Positions 1 through 10,781 are shown, counted from the first letter of the stretch. The stretch is DNA of 64,000 bases from Lysobacter avium (GCF_015209745.1 NZ_CP063657.1:248001-312000), one strand, 5' to 3'. Notes: generated by a model from the letters alone, not told the origin. Program-made: numbers and translations.

Positions 1-524
1 TGCTGCTCCAGCGAGCGATAGGGGTAGTGGATCAGGTCGCCGGCAAGCGTCAGGACCGGGCCATCGACGCTGGCGGCCTCGTGGATCTCCCGCTTGCCCC
101 GCCAGCCGCCGCGACGGCGGTCGAACAGGCGCAGGATCCGGTCGGGGTAGGCGTTGCCGTGACGCAGAAAGCGGCCGAAATAGTTGTCCAGGCGGGCGAA
201 GCGGTAACCCGCCGCGCCGTCAAAGCCGCCTTCGCGCGCCGCCAGGATCGACCCGCGCAGGCCGTCGCTGACCCGCTCGTCCGCGTCCACGCACAGCACC
301 CAATCGTGCCGCGCCTGCTCGACGGCGAAGGCCTTTTGGCTGCGGAATCCGGTGAACGGCCGCTGCAGCACGCGCGCACCGAGCGACTCTGCGATCTGCA
401 CTGTCGCGTCGGTCGACTGCGAGTCCACCACCACGATCTCGTCGCAGAACGCCAGCGAGGCCAGGCAGTCGCCGATGCGGGCGGCCTCGTTGAACGTGAT
501 AATGCAGGCCGATATCGCTGGCAC
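1..524 (-). CDS. Family 2 glycosyltransferase (N-terminal part, runs off the window)
   Basis: Probable inverting GT-A glycosyltransferase that adds a sugar to a lipopolysaccharide core or similar envelope glycan on the cytoplasmic side. Translation from a GTG at 522-524 begins MPAISACIITFNEAARIG, the usual family-2 opening. A metal-binding D-A-D-E motif follows with its first Asp near residue 80, as in WaaE/KdtX-like proteins. About 174 codons are visible with no stop, so the C-terminus lies outside the window. No in-frame ATG was found upstream, and GTG is the first start before the conserved strand. It is divergent from the next gene, whose start is 43 bases away. The sugar and acceptor cannot be told from this fragment. 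Confidence 0.8.
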   Translation of the reverse strand, partial: MPAISACIITFNEAARIGDCLASLAFCDEIVVVDSQSTDATVQIAESLGARVLQRPFTGFRSQKAFAVEQARHDWVLCVDADERVSDGLRGSILAAREGGFDGAAGYRFARLDNYFGRFLRHGNAYPDRILRLFDRRRGGWRGKREIHEAASVDGPVLTLAGDLIHYPYRSLEQ

Positions 525-567
525 CGCGGGTGCTGGACGGGTAGGTGACGGAGCCGGGGAAGCGTTG

Positions 568-1629
568 ATGGCGGAATACCTGTTGTTCGCGACCGAGCGC
601 TACGCGCTGCCCATCCTGCAGCCGCTGGCGCGCGCGCTGCAAGCCGGCGGCCATGGCGTGAGTGCGTGGTTGGTCGACGGCGCGGCGGGGGCCGAATTGC
701 CGGCGCCGGTGCGCATGGTAGACGACGTCCGCGCCGCGGTGGCGCTGCGTCCGCGCGCGGTGTTCAGCGCGGCCAACTGGGTGCCGCCGTTCGTGGCCGG
801 GGCGAAGGTGCAGCTGTTCCACGGCTTCAACGTGGAAAAACGCGATGCCGCGCGCGGCCACTTCCGGGTGCGCGGGCTGTTCGACCTGTATTGCACGCAG
901 GGCCCGGCGACGACGGCGCCGTTCCGCGAGCTGGCCGCGTCCGCCGGCCACTTCAAGGTGGTCGAAACCGGTTGGCCGAAGCTCGATCCGTTGTTCGGCG
1001 AACCCGACCCGCTGGCGCGGCAGCTGCGCGAGGCGGCCGGCGGGCGGCCGGTGGTGATGTTCGCCTCCACCTTCACCGAGCGGCTGAGCGCGGCGCCGCA
1101 CCTGCTGGCCGCGATCAGCGCCGAGATCGCGCGCGGCGAGCGCTACTGGATCCTGACCCTGCACCCCAAGTGCGCGCCGGACCTGTTCGAGCGCTACCGC
1201 TCCCTGGTCGGGGCGAACGCCTGTTTCGTGGACACCGAGCAGCTGGTCAGCGCCCAGCGGGCGGCCGACGTGCTGGTCGCCGACACCACCTCGGTGGTCA
1301 GCGAGTTCGTGGTCCAGCGCAAACCGGTGGTGACCTTCCGCAACCGCGCGCCCAAGCCGCACATGATCGACTTCGACGATCCCGCCGCGCTGCCGGCGAT
1401 GCTCGCGCGCGCCTTCGACCCGGCCCTGGCGCCGCTGGCGGCGATCGCCGCGTACGCCGATGCGATCCATCCGTACCGCGACGGGCAGTCCTCGCAACGC
1501 GTCATCGCCGCCACCGATGCGTTGCTGGCCGGTGAGCTGGGTCCGCTGGGGCGCAAGCCGCTGGGCGCGCTGACCCGCGGCCTGCAGATCCGCCGGCAGC
1601 TGGGTTACTGGGGACGCAGCGCGCGCTGA
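568..1629 (+). CDS. CDP-glycerol glycerophosphotransferase-like protein
   Basis: A 353-residue protein beginning MAEYLLFATERYALPILQ. The fold looks like the GT-B type of the CDP-glycerol poly(glycerophosphate) transferase family. Visible cues are the central HGFNVEKRD segment, the TGWPKLDPLF segment, the ILTLHPKC strand and the late VLVADTTSVVSEF motif, which resembles the family's DYSS-type loop with Thr/Ser. In Gram-negative bacteria such proteins sit next to envelope glycosyltransferases, and here the divergent neighbour is a family-2 glycosyltransferase. The ATG at 568 is chosen because the coding pattern starts there, with a GGAG-like element about 15 bases upstream; a TTG one codon earlier is possible. 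The exact donor and acceptor are unknown. Confidence 0.72.
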   Translation: MAEYLLFATERYALPILQPLARALQAGGHGVSAWLVDGAAGAELPAPVRMVDDVRAAVALRPRAVFSAANWVPPFVAGAKVQLFHGFNVEKRDAARGHFRVRGLFDLYCTQGPATTAPFRELAASAGHFKVVETGWPKLDPLFGEPDPLARQLREAAGGRPVVMFASTFTERLSAAPHLLAAISAEIARGERYWILTLHPKCAPDLFERYRSLVGANACFVDTEQLVSAQRAADVLVADTTSVVSEFVVQRKPVVTFRNRAPKPHMIDFDDPAALPAMLARAFDPALAPLAAIAAYADAIHPYRDGQSSQRVIAATDALLAGELGPLGRKPLGALTRGLQIRRQLGYWGRSAR

Positions 1630-1691
1630 TTGGTGCCCGGATATGGGCCGGGGCCGAGCGCGACCGTCCGCGGTCTACGCGGGCAACCCGA

Positions 1692-3242
1692 TTACCAGCG
1701 CAGAGGCCGCCGCGCGAGTTCCGATGACAACCGTCGGTACACCGCGTCGGCGCTCGCGTACGGCAGGTAGCGGATGCACAACTGGGGCGATCGGGCGCCG
1801 GCGCCGGCGGTGTCCAGCCACAGCGTGGCGGTGTCGAAGTGCCGGTCCAGCGGCGAGCGGGTCAGGCGCAGCGCTTGTAGCTTGTCGACCTCGGCGAAGC
1901 GCCAGTAGCGCTGCCACCAGCCCTCGCGGACCGCAACCAGCTCCTCGCCCAGTGTCCAGCCGGCGCGGCGCGCCTCGGCACGCGCCTGCACCGCCGCCCA
2001 CGGCAGCCAGGCCAGTGCCAGCAGGCCCCACCCGCCAAGGCGGACGGACAGCGCTACGGTCACCAGCACGATCCACGGCAGCGTCGACAGCATCCGTCGC
2101 CACCAGCCACGCATCGGCACGGACTGCCATTCCAGCGCGTGCCAGCGCGCCTGGGGCAGCAATTCCCCGATCAGCCGGTCGCAGTCCTCGCGCGGGGCGA
2201 TTGGCGCCAGTTCGTGCAGGGTCCGGGCCTGGCCTTCCTGCTGGCTGGCGGCCGTGTCGACCTCCAGCGTGCGCTGCTTCAGCCACCGGTGCAGCAGGCC
2301 TTCGGTCAGCGTCCACGCCTGGATCCGTCGCCGCGACGCGCTGGTGCGCCACCGGGTCAGCAGTCCGCGCTCGACCGTCAGGCGGCGGCCGTCGCGACTG
2401 AGCACGAAACCGTAGTACTGCAGCACCGCCAGCAGCAGCGACAGCAGACGCAGGACCAACAGGATCGCCGCCAACATCGCCAGCCCACCCGCCAGCCACT
2501 GCCAGATGGGCCAATGGTTGGCGCCGTACCAGGTCTCCCAGGTGCCGCCGAGGCGCTCGAACAGGTTCGACCACAGCCGGCCGCCGGTCTGCGAGAACGC
2601 GGCCACGCCCGCGCCGACCAGGATCATGCCGCGGTTGGACACCACGCCCAGCCGCAGCAGGTCCATGGTGCCCATGCGAAGCAGGGGCTCGGGTGCGGTG
2701 GTCGCTGCGGCGTGGGTGGCTTGGTCCGGGCCAACGCCATCGTCCGCTACTGCCATCGCGGGACCCGGCGCCCTCGTGGACGCAGAGCCCGCCCGTCCGC
2801 GCCGCCGCACCAGTGTCTCCAGCTCCAGCGCGTCGGCCAGTGTCAACACGCGCATCGTCGCCTCCGGCTTGCTGCCGCCGGCCGATTCCAGGCGCACCTC
2901 GGCCACGCCGAACACGCGGTGCAGCACCGATTGCTCAACGGCAACGTTGTGGATGCGCGAGAAAGGGATCACCCGCAGGCTCCGCTCCAGCAGCCCGCTG
3001 CGCACCACCAGCGCATCCTCCGCGACCGCATAGCGGTAGGTGAAGTACTGCCACAGCGAACCGATCGCCAGCACGCCCACGCCGATCAGAGGCCACAGCC
3101 CGCCCTCGTCGCGGCGGCCAAAAAAAAACAGGGCGATCAGCGGGACGATGAACTGCTTGAGCTGCGCGACCAGCACGAACAGCCACGACATCGGATGCAG
3201 CCGGTGTTCGGGCTCGGCCGGTGCGGCGGCGTCAGTCGTCAT
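1692..3242 (-). CDS. Bacterial PH-domain membrane protein, YdbT-like
   Basis: A 516-residue inner-membrane protein of the bPH2 (YdbS/YdbT) family. Two hydrophobic hairpins lie near residues 18-60 and further pairs near 210-270 and 385-415, each followed by a PH-like beta segment. Typical pieces are YRYAVAEDALVVRSGLL followed by RVIPFSRIHNVAVEQ, repeated in weaker form later (GRRLTVERGLLTRW and EELVAVREGWWQRYWRF). Length fits the family, which is about 490-520 residues. The start overlaps the end of the smaller PH-domain gene by 11 bases, so the pair is very likely translationally coupled. The function of this pair is not firmly established in any organism; a role in envelope stress is an inference. 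No promoter of its own is evident. Confidence 0.8.
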   Translation of the reverse strand: MTTDAAAPAEPEHRLHPMSWLFVLVAQLKQFIVPLIALFFFGRRDEGGLWPLIGVGVLAIGSLWQYFTYRYAVAEDALVVRSGLLERSLRVIPFSRIHNVAVEQSVLHRVFGVAEVRLESAGGSKPEATMRVLTLADALELETLVRRRGRAGSASTRAPGPAMAVADDGVGPDQATHAAATTAPEPLLRMGTMDLLRLGVVSNRGMILVGAGVAAFSQTGGRLWSNLFERLGGTWETWYGANHWPIWQWLAGGLAMLAAILLVLRLLSLLLAVLQYYGFVLSRDGRRLTVERGLLTRWRTSASRRRIQAWTLTEGLLHRWLKQRTLEVDTAASQQEGQARTLHELAPIAPREDCDRLIGELLPQARWHALEWQSVPMRGWWRRMLSTLPWIVLVTVALSVRLGGWGLLALAWLPWAAVQARAEARRAGWTLGEELVAVREGWWQRYWRFAEVDKLQALRLTRSPLDRHFDTATLWLDTAGAGARSPQLCIRYLPYASADAVYRRLSSELARRPLRW

Positions 3243-3789
3243 GGTCGAGATCGATCTGCCGGCCGAGGCGGTCGCGCAGGAACTGGGCGTCGTCGAAGTC
3301 GATGTTGGGCACCACGACCGAACTGTTGCGGGTGCCCGCGGTATGGACGACCAGCGTCGCCAGGCCGCGACGACGCTGCAGCGGGCCGCGCTTCAGGTCC
3401 AGATGCTGCACGCGCGTGACCGGCACCCGGGTCTCGCGCAGCCACATGCGACCGCGGCGCACCGCCAGTCCCTCCGGGTCGAGTCGCCAATAAGTGTGGC
3501 GGAACTGCTTGTGGCCGAGCATCCCGCCCAGTCCGCCGCCGATCAACAGACCCAGCGCCGCGCCGACCAGGACCATGGGCAAGCCGCCCGCCCCGTCGGC
3601 GTCGAGCAGGACTGCCCCGAGTTTGGCGAGCAGTGAGCCCCCCAGCGCGCAAGCGAACGCCAGCGGGGGCGCATTGGCGAGCAGGAACAGCAGTCGCGCG
3701 CGCGCCGGCAGCGCTTGCCAGTCGAGAAATTGATCCGCGGCAGGGCCGGTCGCGGGAGTGCCAGGCGGATCAGGCGGTGACTGGGTCAT
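3232..3789 (-). CDS. Bacterial PH-domain protein, YdbS-like
   Basis: A 185-residue membrane protein with two hydrophobic stretches (about residues 30-55 and 70-95). One bPH2 domain follows, seen as YWRLDPEGLAVRRGRMW then TRVPVTRVQHLDLKRGPLQ. It is the small partner of the larger YdbT-like protein and overlaps its start. It lies 46 bases downstream of lpxL on the same strand, so lpxL and both PH proteins may form one transcription unit. That suggests, but does not prove, an envelope role. The N-terminus (MTQSPPDPPGTPATGPAADQ) is a proline-rich cytoplasmic tail. The molecular function is unknown. Confidence 0.8.
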   Translation of the reverse strand: MTQSPPDPPGTPATGPAADQFLDWQALPARARLLFLLANAPPLAFACALGGSLLAKLGAVLLDADGAGGLPMVLVGAALGLLIGGGLGGMLGHKQFRHTYWRLDPEGLAVRRGRMWLRETRVPVTRVQHLDLKRGPLQRRRGLATLVVHTAGTRNSSVVVPNIDFDDAQFLRDRLGRQIDLDHDD

Positions 3790-3835
3790 GCAACGGGCTC
3801 ACTGAAGGAATCCTTGCTTCACGGTCGGGGTCTGC

Positions 3836-4777
3836 TCAGTAGCACTGGGGCCAATAGGGGTTGTCCTCGCCGCTGCCGGGCGGGCGCAGCGAGTAACGCT
3901 TGTAGGTCCACTGGTACTGCGACGGATCGCGCCGGGCGATGCGCTCCACCGCCGCGTTGAGCGCCGTCACCGCGACGGTCGGGTCCGGATCGGCCACGTC
4001 GTCGGGCGCCGCCTCGATGTGCACGGCAAACCCGGGCCCGGCCGGGTGGCTGTCGATGCGCTCGCAGTAGGCCATCAGCACGGTGGCGCCGCTGCGCGCG
4101 GCCAACCGGCCGAGCAGGCTCATGGTGAGCGCCGGGGTGCCGAAGAACTCCCCGAACGCGCCGTCGCCCTGCTTGGGTTGCTGGTCGGGCAGGATGCCGA
4201 GCACCCCGCCCGTGGCCAGCTGCTTGAACAACTGGCGCACCCCCGCGGCTTCGGCGCGGATCTGGGTGACGCGCGGCGGCTGGTCGACATCGCCGCTGTC
4301 ATCGGCGCGTACCCGTTTGAGGAATTCCTCGCCGACCTGGGAGTCGGGCGGCGCGTACAGGATGGCCACCGGCGTGCGCAGCGCCAGCCACTGGTTCAGC
4401 AGCTCCCAGTTGCCGTAGTGAGGTGCGGCGATGATCACTCCGCGGCCGGCGGCGATCGCCGCATCCAGGAGATCGGTCCCGTGCTGCTCGCGGATCAGGG
4501 CCATGTTTTCCGCATGCGGCCGGGTCCACAGCCGCAGCGTCTCCATCAGCTGGCGCGCGGTGGTGCGCAGCACTTCCTGGCGCAGCTCCTCGCGCTGCGC
4601 GGGGTGCATGTCCGGGTAGGCGATTGCCAGGTTGCACGCGGTGACCCGGCTCTCGCGGCTGGACGGGCGCAGCACCACTTTCGCCAGCACGTCTGCGATC
4701 CCGTAAAGGCCGCGCCATGGCAGGCGCGCCACCAGCGCGGCGAAGATATACAGGGCGTGGGCGAGGAAGCGGCTCAT
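3836..4777 (-). CDS. lpxL: Lipid A biosynthesis acyltransferase (LpxL/HtrB family)
   Basis: Inner-membrane acyltransferase that adds a secondary acyl chain to the Kdo2-lipid A precursor. The 313-residue product begins MSRFLAHALYIFAALVARLP with one N-terminal membrane anchor. It carries the catalytic HX4E motif as HYGNWE (His120, Glu125), then YAPPDSQ, GVLGILPDQQPKQG and FFGTPALTMSLLGRLA, all characteristic of LpxL/LpxM. The start is set at 4777 because upstream in-frame codons lack membrane-anchor character and the family is 300-315 residues. It is divergent from dtd with 99 bases between starts. LpxL versus LpxM cannot be separated by eye; acyl specificity is inferred only at family level. 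Confidence 0.88.
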   Translation of the reverse strand: MSRFLAHALYIFAALVARLPWRGLYGIADVLAKVVLRPSSRESRVTACNLAIAYPDMHPAQREELRQEVLRTTARQLMETLRLWTRPHAENMALIREQHGTDLLDAAIAAGRGVIIAAPHYGNWELLNQWLALRTPVAILYAPPDSQVGEEFLKRVRADDSGDVDQPPRVTQIRAEAAGVRQLFKQLATGGVLGILPDQQPKQGDGAFGEFFGTPALTMSLLGRLAARSGATVLMAYCERIDSHPAGPGFAVHIEAAPDDVADPDPTVAVTALNAAVERIARRDPSQYQWTYKRYSLRPPGSGEDNPYWPQCY

Positions 4778-4876
4778 CGCTGGCAGTGTAGCCGCCGGAT
4801 CGCGCCGATTCCGCGCGGAGGCCGGGCATCGCGCGCGACCGTGGCGCCGCGCGCGACGCTCGGCTACTGTGCGCCG

Positions 4877-5317
4877 ATGCTTGCCCTTATCCAGCGTGTC
4901 AACCACGCCAGCGTGCGCGTCGACGATGAGCTGCTGGGCGACATCGGCCCGGGCCTGCTGGCGCTGGTCGGCGTCGAGCCGGAGGACGGCGAAGCGCAGG
5001 TCGAGCGCATGGCGCGGCGTTTGCTCGGCTACCGGGTGTTTGCCGATGCGCAGGGGCGGATGAACGTGGGCCTGGCCGAAAGCGGCGGGCAGTTGCTGCT
5101 GGTCAGCCAGTTCACGCTGGTCGCCGACACCGCCAGCGGCATGCGTCCGGGCTTCAGTACCGCCGCCGCACCTGAACAGGCTGAACCGCTATTCAACGAA
5201 TTGCTCGACTCTTGCAGGCGATTGTTGCCGGCAGGGGTGGAAACCGGGCGCTTTGGTGCCCATATGGTAGTGAGCCTGGCCAATGATGGTCCGGTCACCT
5301 TCCTTCTGCGGGCCTGA
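4877..5317 (+). CDS. dtd: D-aminoacyl-tRNA deacylase
   Basis: Hydrolyses D-amino acids, and mis-attached glycine, from tRNA in the cytoplasm, protecting translation quality. The 146-residue product matches the usual length of about 145. It contains the two family signatures: SQFTL with Ser77 and Thr80 at the active site, and GPVTF near the C-terminus, the Gly-cisPro selectivity motif. ATG 4877 gives MLALIQRVNHASV, the standard N-terminus. It stands upstream of rpoD in the same direction, but rpoD has its own promoter, so the two need not be cotranscribed. Confidence 0.95.
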   Translation: MLALIQRVNHASVRVDDELLGDIGPGLLALVGVEPEDGEAQVERMARRLLGYRVFADAQGRMNVGLAESGGQLLLVSQFTLVADTASGMRPGFSTAAAPEQAEPLFNELLDSCRRLLPAGVETGRFGAHMVVSLANDGPVTFLLRA

Positions 5318-5366
5318 TGCCGCAGAGGCCATACCGCCGTATGCGCGCAGCAGAAGTGCGCAGCAG

Positions 5367-5375
5367 TGGTATAAT
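5367..5375 (+). promoter_or_regulatory. Extended -10 promoter upstream of rpoD
   Basis: A perfect TATAAT at 5370-5375 is preceded by TG and one base, making an extended -10 element. No good -35 hexamer stands 16-18 bases upstream, which is usual for extended -10 promoters. Transcription would begin near 5382, about 35 bases before the rpoD start. Confidence 0.65.
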
Positions 5376-5416
5376 ACAAGGTTCCCCAGCCCCAAATAAT
5401 ATGGTAGCGCAGCCGC

Positions 5417-7294
<1,878 letters not shown>

Positions 7295-7341
7295 GCCGCA
7301 CGCGGCAACCTCGCACGTACCAACGCGCCACGGCGCACCGG

Positions 7342-7362
7342 AGCCCCGCCATGCGCGGGGCT
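7342..7362 (+). terminator. Hairpin terminator after rpoD
   Basis: A perfect 8-bp stem (AGCCCCGC paired with GCGGGGCT) closes a 5-base loop, 47 bases after the rpoD stop. The T-tract is poor, so read-through into the tRNA is possible. The 3' arm overlaps the place where the tRNA promoter's -35 would lie. Confidence 0.55.
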
Positions 7363-7380
7363 TCGCCGTATCCGGCAGGC

Positions 7381-7386
7381 TATAAT
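7381..7386 (+). promoter_or_regulatory. -10 hexamer of the tRNA-Ile2 promoter
   Basis: A consensus TATAAT lies 15 bases before the first tRNA base, which predicts a leader of roughly nine bases. No clear -35 hexamer is present, because the position falls in the end of the rpoD terminator stem. The tRNA could also be made by read-through from rpoD. Confidence 0.5.
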
Positions 7387-7401
7387 TGGCGGCCGCGACG
7401 C

Positions 7402-7477
7402 GGGCCTATAGCTCAATGGTTAGAGCAGAGGACTCATAATCCTTTGGTTCCAGGTTCGAGTCCTGGTGGGCCCACCA
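7402..7477 (+). tRNA. ileX: tRNA-Ile2 (anticodon CAU, lysidine-modified type)
   Basis: A 76-base tRNA with encoded CCA. Acceptor stem GGGCCTA pairs with TGGGCCC. The D arm is GCTC/GAGC, the anticodon stem GAGGA/TCCTT with loop CTCATAA (anticodon CAT), and the T arm CCAGG/CCTGG around TTCGAGT; discriminator A. A CAU anticodon can be Met or Ile2. The acceptor pairs C4-G69 and C5-G68 match known recognition features of the lysidine synthetase TilS. Position directly after rpoD also matches E. coli ileX. I therefore read it as the isoleucine tRNA decoding AUA; elongator Met remains the alternative. Confidence 0.85.
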
Positions 7478-7609
7478 CAGAGGTCGGTTGCGCGGATCGT
7501 CGGAGTCGAGGTCTTATGGCGACGCACCTGCGCTGAAGGTTTTGCAAGAGCGATCTTCGCCGCTCTGCTTCCGATAGAGTCGGCACATCACGCCAACCGA
7601 AAGACCTTC

Positions 7610-7987
7610 ATGTCGTCCGATAAAGCCACCACCTCCAGCCAGATCCTCGACCGCGTTGTCGCGCAGGCGCGCCGCGACGCCGAGCAGCGCGACAAGGGCT
7701 ATCGCGAGCGGGCGTTGAAGATGTACCCGTGGATCTGCGGGCGCTGCGCGCGCGAGTTCACCCGCGCCAACCTGCGCGAACTTACAGTGCACCACCGCAA
7801 TCACGACCACGACTTCAATCCACCCGACGGCAGCAACTGGGAGTTGCTGTGCGTGTACTGCCACGACAACGAGCACTCGCGCTACGTGGACTACACCGGC
7901 GGCAGCGCGCTGGATGCCGAGGACCGGCCGGCCGCCGCGACGGGGAATCCGTTCGCCAATCTGAAGTCGTTGCTGAAGAAGGACTGA
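7610..7987 (+). CDS. yajD: HNH nuclease family protein YajD
   Basis: A 125-residue soluble protein of the HNH endonuclease superfamily whose cellular role is not established. It has the two zinc knuckles CGRC (Cys43, Cys46) and CVYC (Cys81, Cys84). The HNH core is LRELTVHHRNHDHDFNPPD, with His61/His62 and the following Asn. The section from YRERALKMYPWICGRC to SNWELLCVYCHDNEHS closely resembles E. coli YajD (115 residues), and the C-terminal NPFANLKSLLKK tail is also shared. ATG 7610 is chosen because family homology starts shortly after it; an upstream in-frame extension reads through non-coding DNA near the tRNA. No strong ribosome binding site is visible. Confidence 0.85.
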   Translation: MSSDKATTSSQILDRVVAQARRDAEQRDKGYRERALKMYPWICGRCAREFTRANLRELTVHHRNHDHDFNPPDGSNWELLCVYCHDNEHSRYVDYTGGSALDAEDRPAAATGNPFANLKSLLKKD

Positions 7988-7994
7988 GCGTGGC

Positions 7995-8019
7995 GGAGGC
8001 GGTGGACTTGTCCGCCTCC
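7995..8019. terminator. Possible bidirectional hairpin between yajD and gcd
   Basis: An 8-bp perfect inverted repeat (GGAGGCGG with CCGCCTCC) and a 9-base loop lie in the 49-bp gap between two convergent genes. There is no T-tract on either side, so activity as an intrinsic terminator is uncertain. Confidence 0.35.
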
Positions 8020-8036
8020 TGTACCGCTCGGCTGAA

Positions 8037-10586
8037 TCACTCCGACGTCGCTGGCAGGGCGTAGGCGATGACCGAGTCGCCCGTTTTGGTGCCCAGCGAG
8101 CCGTGCCCGCCGGCGGCGACCACCACGTACTGGCGACCATCCTCACCGAGGTAGCTCATCGGCGTGGCTTGGCCGCCGGCAGGGAGCCGGCTCTGCCACA
8201 ACAGCGCGCCGGTGGAGACGTCGTAGGCTCGCATGTAGTAATCCAGCGTGCTGGAAAGGAAGGCGACCCCGCCGGCCGTCATGATCGGACCGCCCAGGTT
8301 GGGCACGCCCATGCGGAACGGCAGCGGCAAGGGCGAGCTGTCGCGCACGGTGCCGTTCCGGTGCTGCCAGATGCGCTTGCCCGTGGTCAGGTCGGACACC
8401 GCCACGAAGCCCCACGGTGGCGCCTGGCACGGCAGCCCGAGCCTGGACACAAACGGTGCCAGCGATATTGCGAACGGGGCACCGAAGTTTTCGTTGAGCG
8501 CGGGCAAGGCCTCGCTGCCCGGCGGGGTTTTGCCGTCATTGACGTACAGCTCGGTGGCGTTTTCGCGCGGTATCAAGCGCGAGACGAACGCCAGCCGGGT
8601 GGGCGTGGTGAAGGTGATCTGGCGCTCCGGGTCCACCGCGACGCCGCCCCAGTTGAACACGCCGAAGTTGCCCGGATACACCAGCGTGCCCTGGGTGGAT
8701 GGCGGGGTGTAGCGGCCTTCGTAGCGCAGCTTGCGCAGATCGATGCGGCAGGCCAGCTGGTCGAACAGCGTCGCGCCCCACATGTCGCGTCCGCGCAGCG
8801 GCGGCGGATCGTAGGACAGCGCGGACACCGGCTGGGTGGGCGCGGTGTGGTCGCCGGCGGCGGCGCCTTGCGGCACCGCCGTTTCGGTCACCGGCAGGAT
8901 GGGCTCGCCGGTCCGCCGGTCGAGCACGAAGACCTCGCCCTGCTTGGTCGGCTGTACCAGGGCAGGAATGCGCTGGCCGCCGACGGTCAGGTCGATCAGG
9001 CTCGGCTGCGCGGGCACGTCGTAGTCCCACAGGTCGTGATGCACCGTCTGGAACACCCAGCGCTCGCGGCCGGTGGCCAGGTCGAGCGCCACCACCGCCG
9101 ACGAGTAGCGCTCCACGTTCGCGCTGCGGTTGCCACCCCACTGGTCGGGCGGCTGGTTGCCCATGGGCACGTACACCATGCCCAGCGCTTCATCCACGCT
9201 GGACGGCGCCCAGCTGTTGGGCGAGTTGGGCGTGTAGAGCCCCTCCGCCGCGATCGGCGCGGTCTGCTCCGGCTTGGCCGAGTCCCAGTTCCAGACCAGC
9301 GCGCCGGTGTGCACGTCGAACGCGCGGATGACGCCGGACGCTTCGGTGGTGGAAACATTGTCCAGCACCGTTCCAGCCACGATGACCAGCGACGCGGTCA
9401 CCACCACCGGCGAGGTGGAGTAGTAAGAGCCCGGATTGACGTAGGGCATGTTGGCCCACAGGTCGATCTGCCCGTCGCCGCCACCGAAGTCGGCGCAGAC
9501 CTTGCCGTCGTCGGGGTTGATCGCGATCAGGCGGCCGTCGGCGGTCGGCATGAACAGACGTGACGGGCATTCGGCCGTGGTCGGCAGGTCGATCGCAGCG
9601 ATGGGCGCGCCGGAGGCGGTTTGCTGCGCTGAGGGCGTTGTGGTCGAAACCGTCGATGTCGTGGCGTTGATGGTTCCGTCGTCGGCGACGGTTGCCGAGA
9701 CAGCCGCCGATGCGCTCGCATCGTTGTGATACGACAGGCCGCGGCAGGTCAGATGCTGCAGTGCCAGCTCGCCTTGGATCTTCGGGTCCAGCCGCCAGAT
9801 CTCCTCGCCGGTGGTGGCGTTCAGCGCGATGATCGACTGGTGTGGCGTGCAGAGAAACAGCCGGTTGCCGATCTTCAACGGCGTGACCTCGAAGGTGGTC
9901 TCCTCCGGATCGCCGGGCAGGCCGCGCACATCGCCGGTGTGGTAGGTCCAGGCCAGCTCGAGCTGGCCGGCGTTGGCCGGCGTGATCTGCGTCAGGGGTG
10001 AGTAGCGTTGGCCGTAGCCGGTGCGTCCGTACGCGTGCCATTCGCCCGGCGGCACGCCCGACGCATCCGCCCCCGTGCTGCCTGCGGTGATCGGCACGGT
10101 GCCCTTGATTGCGTGCGGGTCGCTGAACCACGAAGCGACCGAGACCATCGACACCAGCGCCATCGCGACTGTCAGCGCAAGGCTGCCGCGAGCGGAGATG
10201 GCTGGGCGACCAGCGGCATCGTGCCGGGCGCTTCCCGCAGGTTCGCCGGCAGCGTGCAGGCCGCGTCGCAGCCAGGGCGTCAGCAGCCAGATGCCGATCA
10301 CGAATAACACCCCGAGGCGCGCCGCGAGCGGCCACCAGTCCAGTCCGGCTTCCCACAAAGACCACGCCAGCGAAGCCGCCAGCACCACCGCGTAGATCCA
10401 GAGTGCCCATCGGCGGCGGAGCACCAGCCCGACTCCCGATGCTGCCAGTCCCAGCGCTGCCAGGGCGTAGTACCAGGAACCACCCAGCGCGATGAGCTGC
10501 GCGCCGCCCACGCCCATCAGCAGGGCCATGACGAGCAGCACCGCACCCGTCAGCGGAGGGGCAATGCTGCGTCGACGGTGGGTCAT
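8037..10586 (-). CDS. gcd: Membrane-bound PQQ-dependent glucose dehydrogenase
   Basis: Quinoprotein that oxidises aldoses such as glucose to the lactone at the periplasmic face and passes electrons to ubiquinone. The 849-residue product starts with about five membrane helices in residues 12-135 (ALLMGVGGAQLIALGGSWYY, WALWIYAVVLAASLAW and others). A periplasmic eight-bladed PQQ propeller follows. Family marks include GEWHAYGRTGYGQRYSPLTQI, VFQTVHHDLWDYDVPAQPS and GAAGDHTAPTQPVSALSYDPP-like segments. One propeller insert near residue 320 is rich in Ser/Thr/Ala and looks like a lineage-specific loop. The start at 10586 (MTHRRRSIAPPL) precedes the first helix. No pqq synthesis gene lies in the window, so cofactor supply must come from elsewhere. 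Confidence 0.9.
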   Translation of the reverse strand: MTHRRRSIAPPLTGAVLLVMALLMGVGGAQLIALGGSWYYALAALGLAASGVGLVLRRRWALWIYAVVLAASLAWSLWEAGLDWWPLAARLGVLFVIGIWLLTPWLRRGLHAAGEPAGSARHDAAGRPAISARGSLALTVAMALVSMVSVASWFSDPHAIKGTVPITAGSTGADASGVPPGEWHAYGRTGYGQRYSPLTQITPANAGQLELAWTYHTGDVRGLPGDPEETTFEVTPLKIGNRLFLCTPHQSIIALNATTGEEIWRLDPKIQGELALQHLTCRGLSYHNDASASAAVSATVADDGTINATTSTVSTTTPSAQQTASGAPIAAIDLPTTAECPSRLFMPTADGRLIAINPDDGKVCADFGGGDGQIDLWANMPYVNPGSYYSTSPVVVTASLVIVAGTVLDNVSTTEASGVIRAFDVHTGALVWNWDSAKPEQTAPIAAEGLYTPNSPNSWAPSSVDEALGMVYVPMGNQPPDQWGGNRSANVERYSSAVVALDLATGRERWVFQTVHHDLWDYDVPAQPSLIDLTVGGQRIPALVQPTKQGEVFVLDRRTGEPILPVTETAVPQGAAAGDHTAPTQPVSALSYDPPPLRGRDMWGATLFDQLACRIDLRKLRYEGRYTPPSTQGTLVYPGNFGVFNWGGVAVDPERQITFTTPTRLAFVSRLIPRENATELYVNDGKTPPGSEALPALNENFGAPFAISLAPFVSRLGLPCQAPPWGFVAVSDLTTGKRIWQHRNGTVRDSSPLPLPFRMGVPNLGGPIMTAGGVAFLSSTLDYYMRAYDVSTGALLWQSRLPAGGQATPMSYLGEDGRQYVVVAAGGHGSLGTKTGDSVIAYALPATSE

Positions 10587-10781
10587 GTGCAGGGTTTCCT
10601 GGCTGGATGCTTGATCTGGATAACGCGCGCGGCGTCGACGCGACGTGGAGGGTGTTGTGCGACCCGCTGCGGCACGGGGACATTCACTCCTCCGTGATCC
10701 GCCGCTGCGCACCGTAATGACTCCAGCGCGGCTGGCGTAACTTCGCTACCGCGCCTGACACGACTCTCAACGGAAGACCCC

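Noticed and set aside
4778..4906. N-terminal extension of LpxL
   Set aside because: The added residues are charged and precede the true membrane anchor. The shorter start gives the normal family length.
7402..7477. Reading the CAU tRNA as elongator Met
   Set aside because: The C4-G69 and C5-G68 pairs and the position directly after rpoD favour tRNA-Ile2. Kept only as an alternative.
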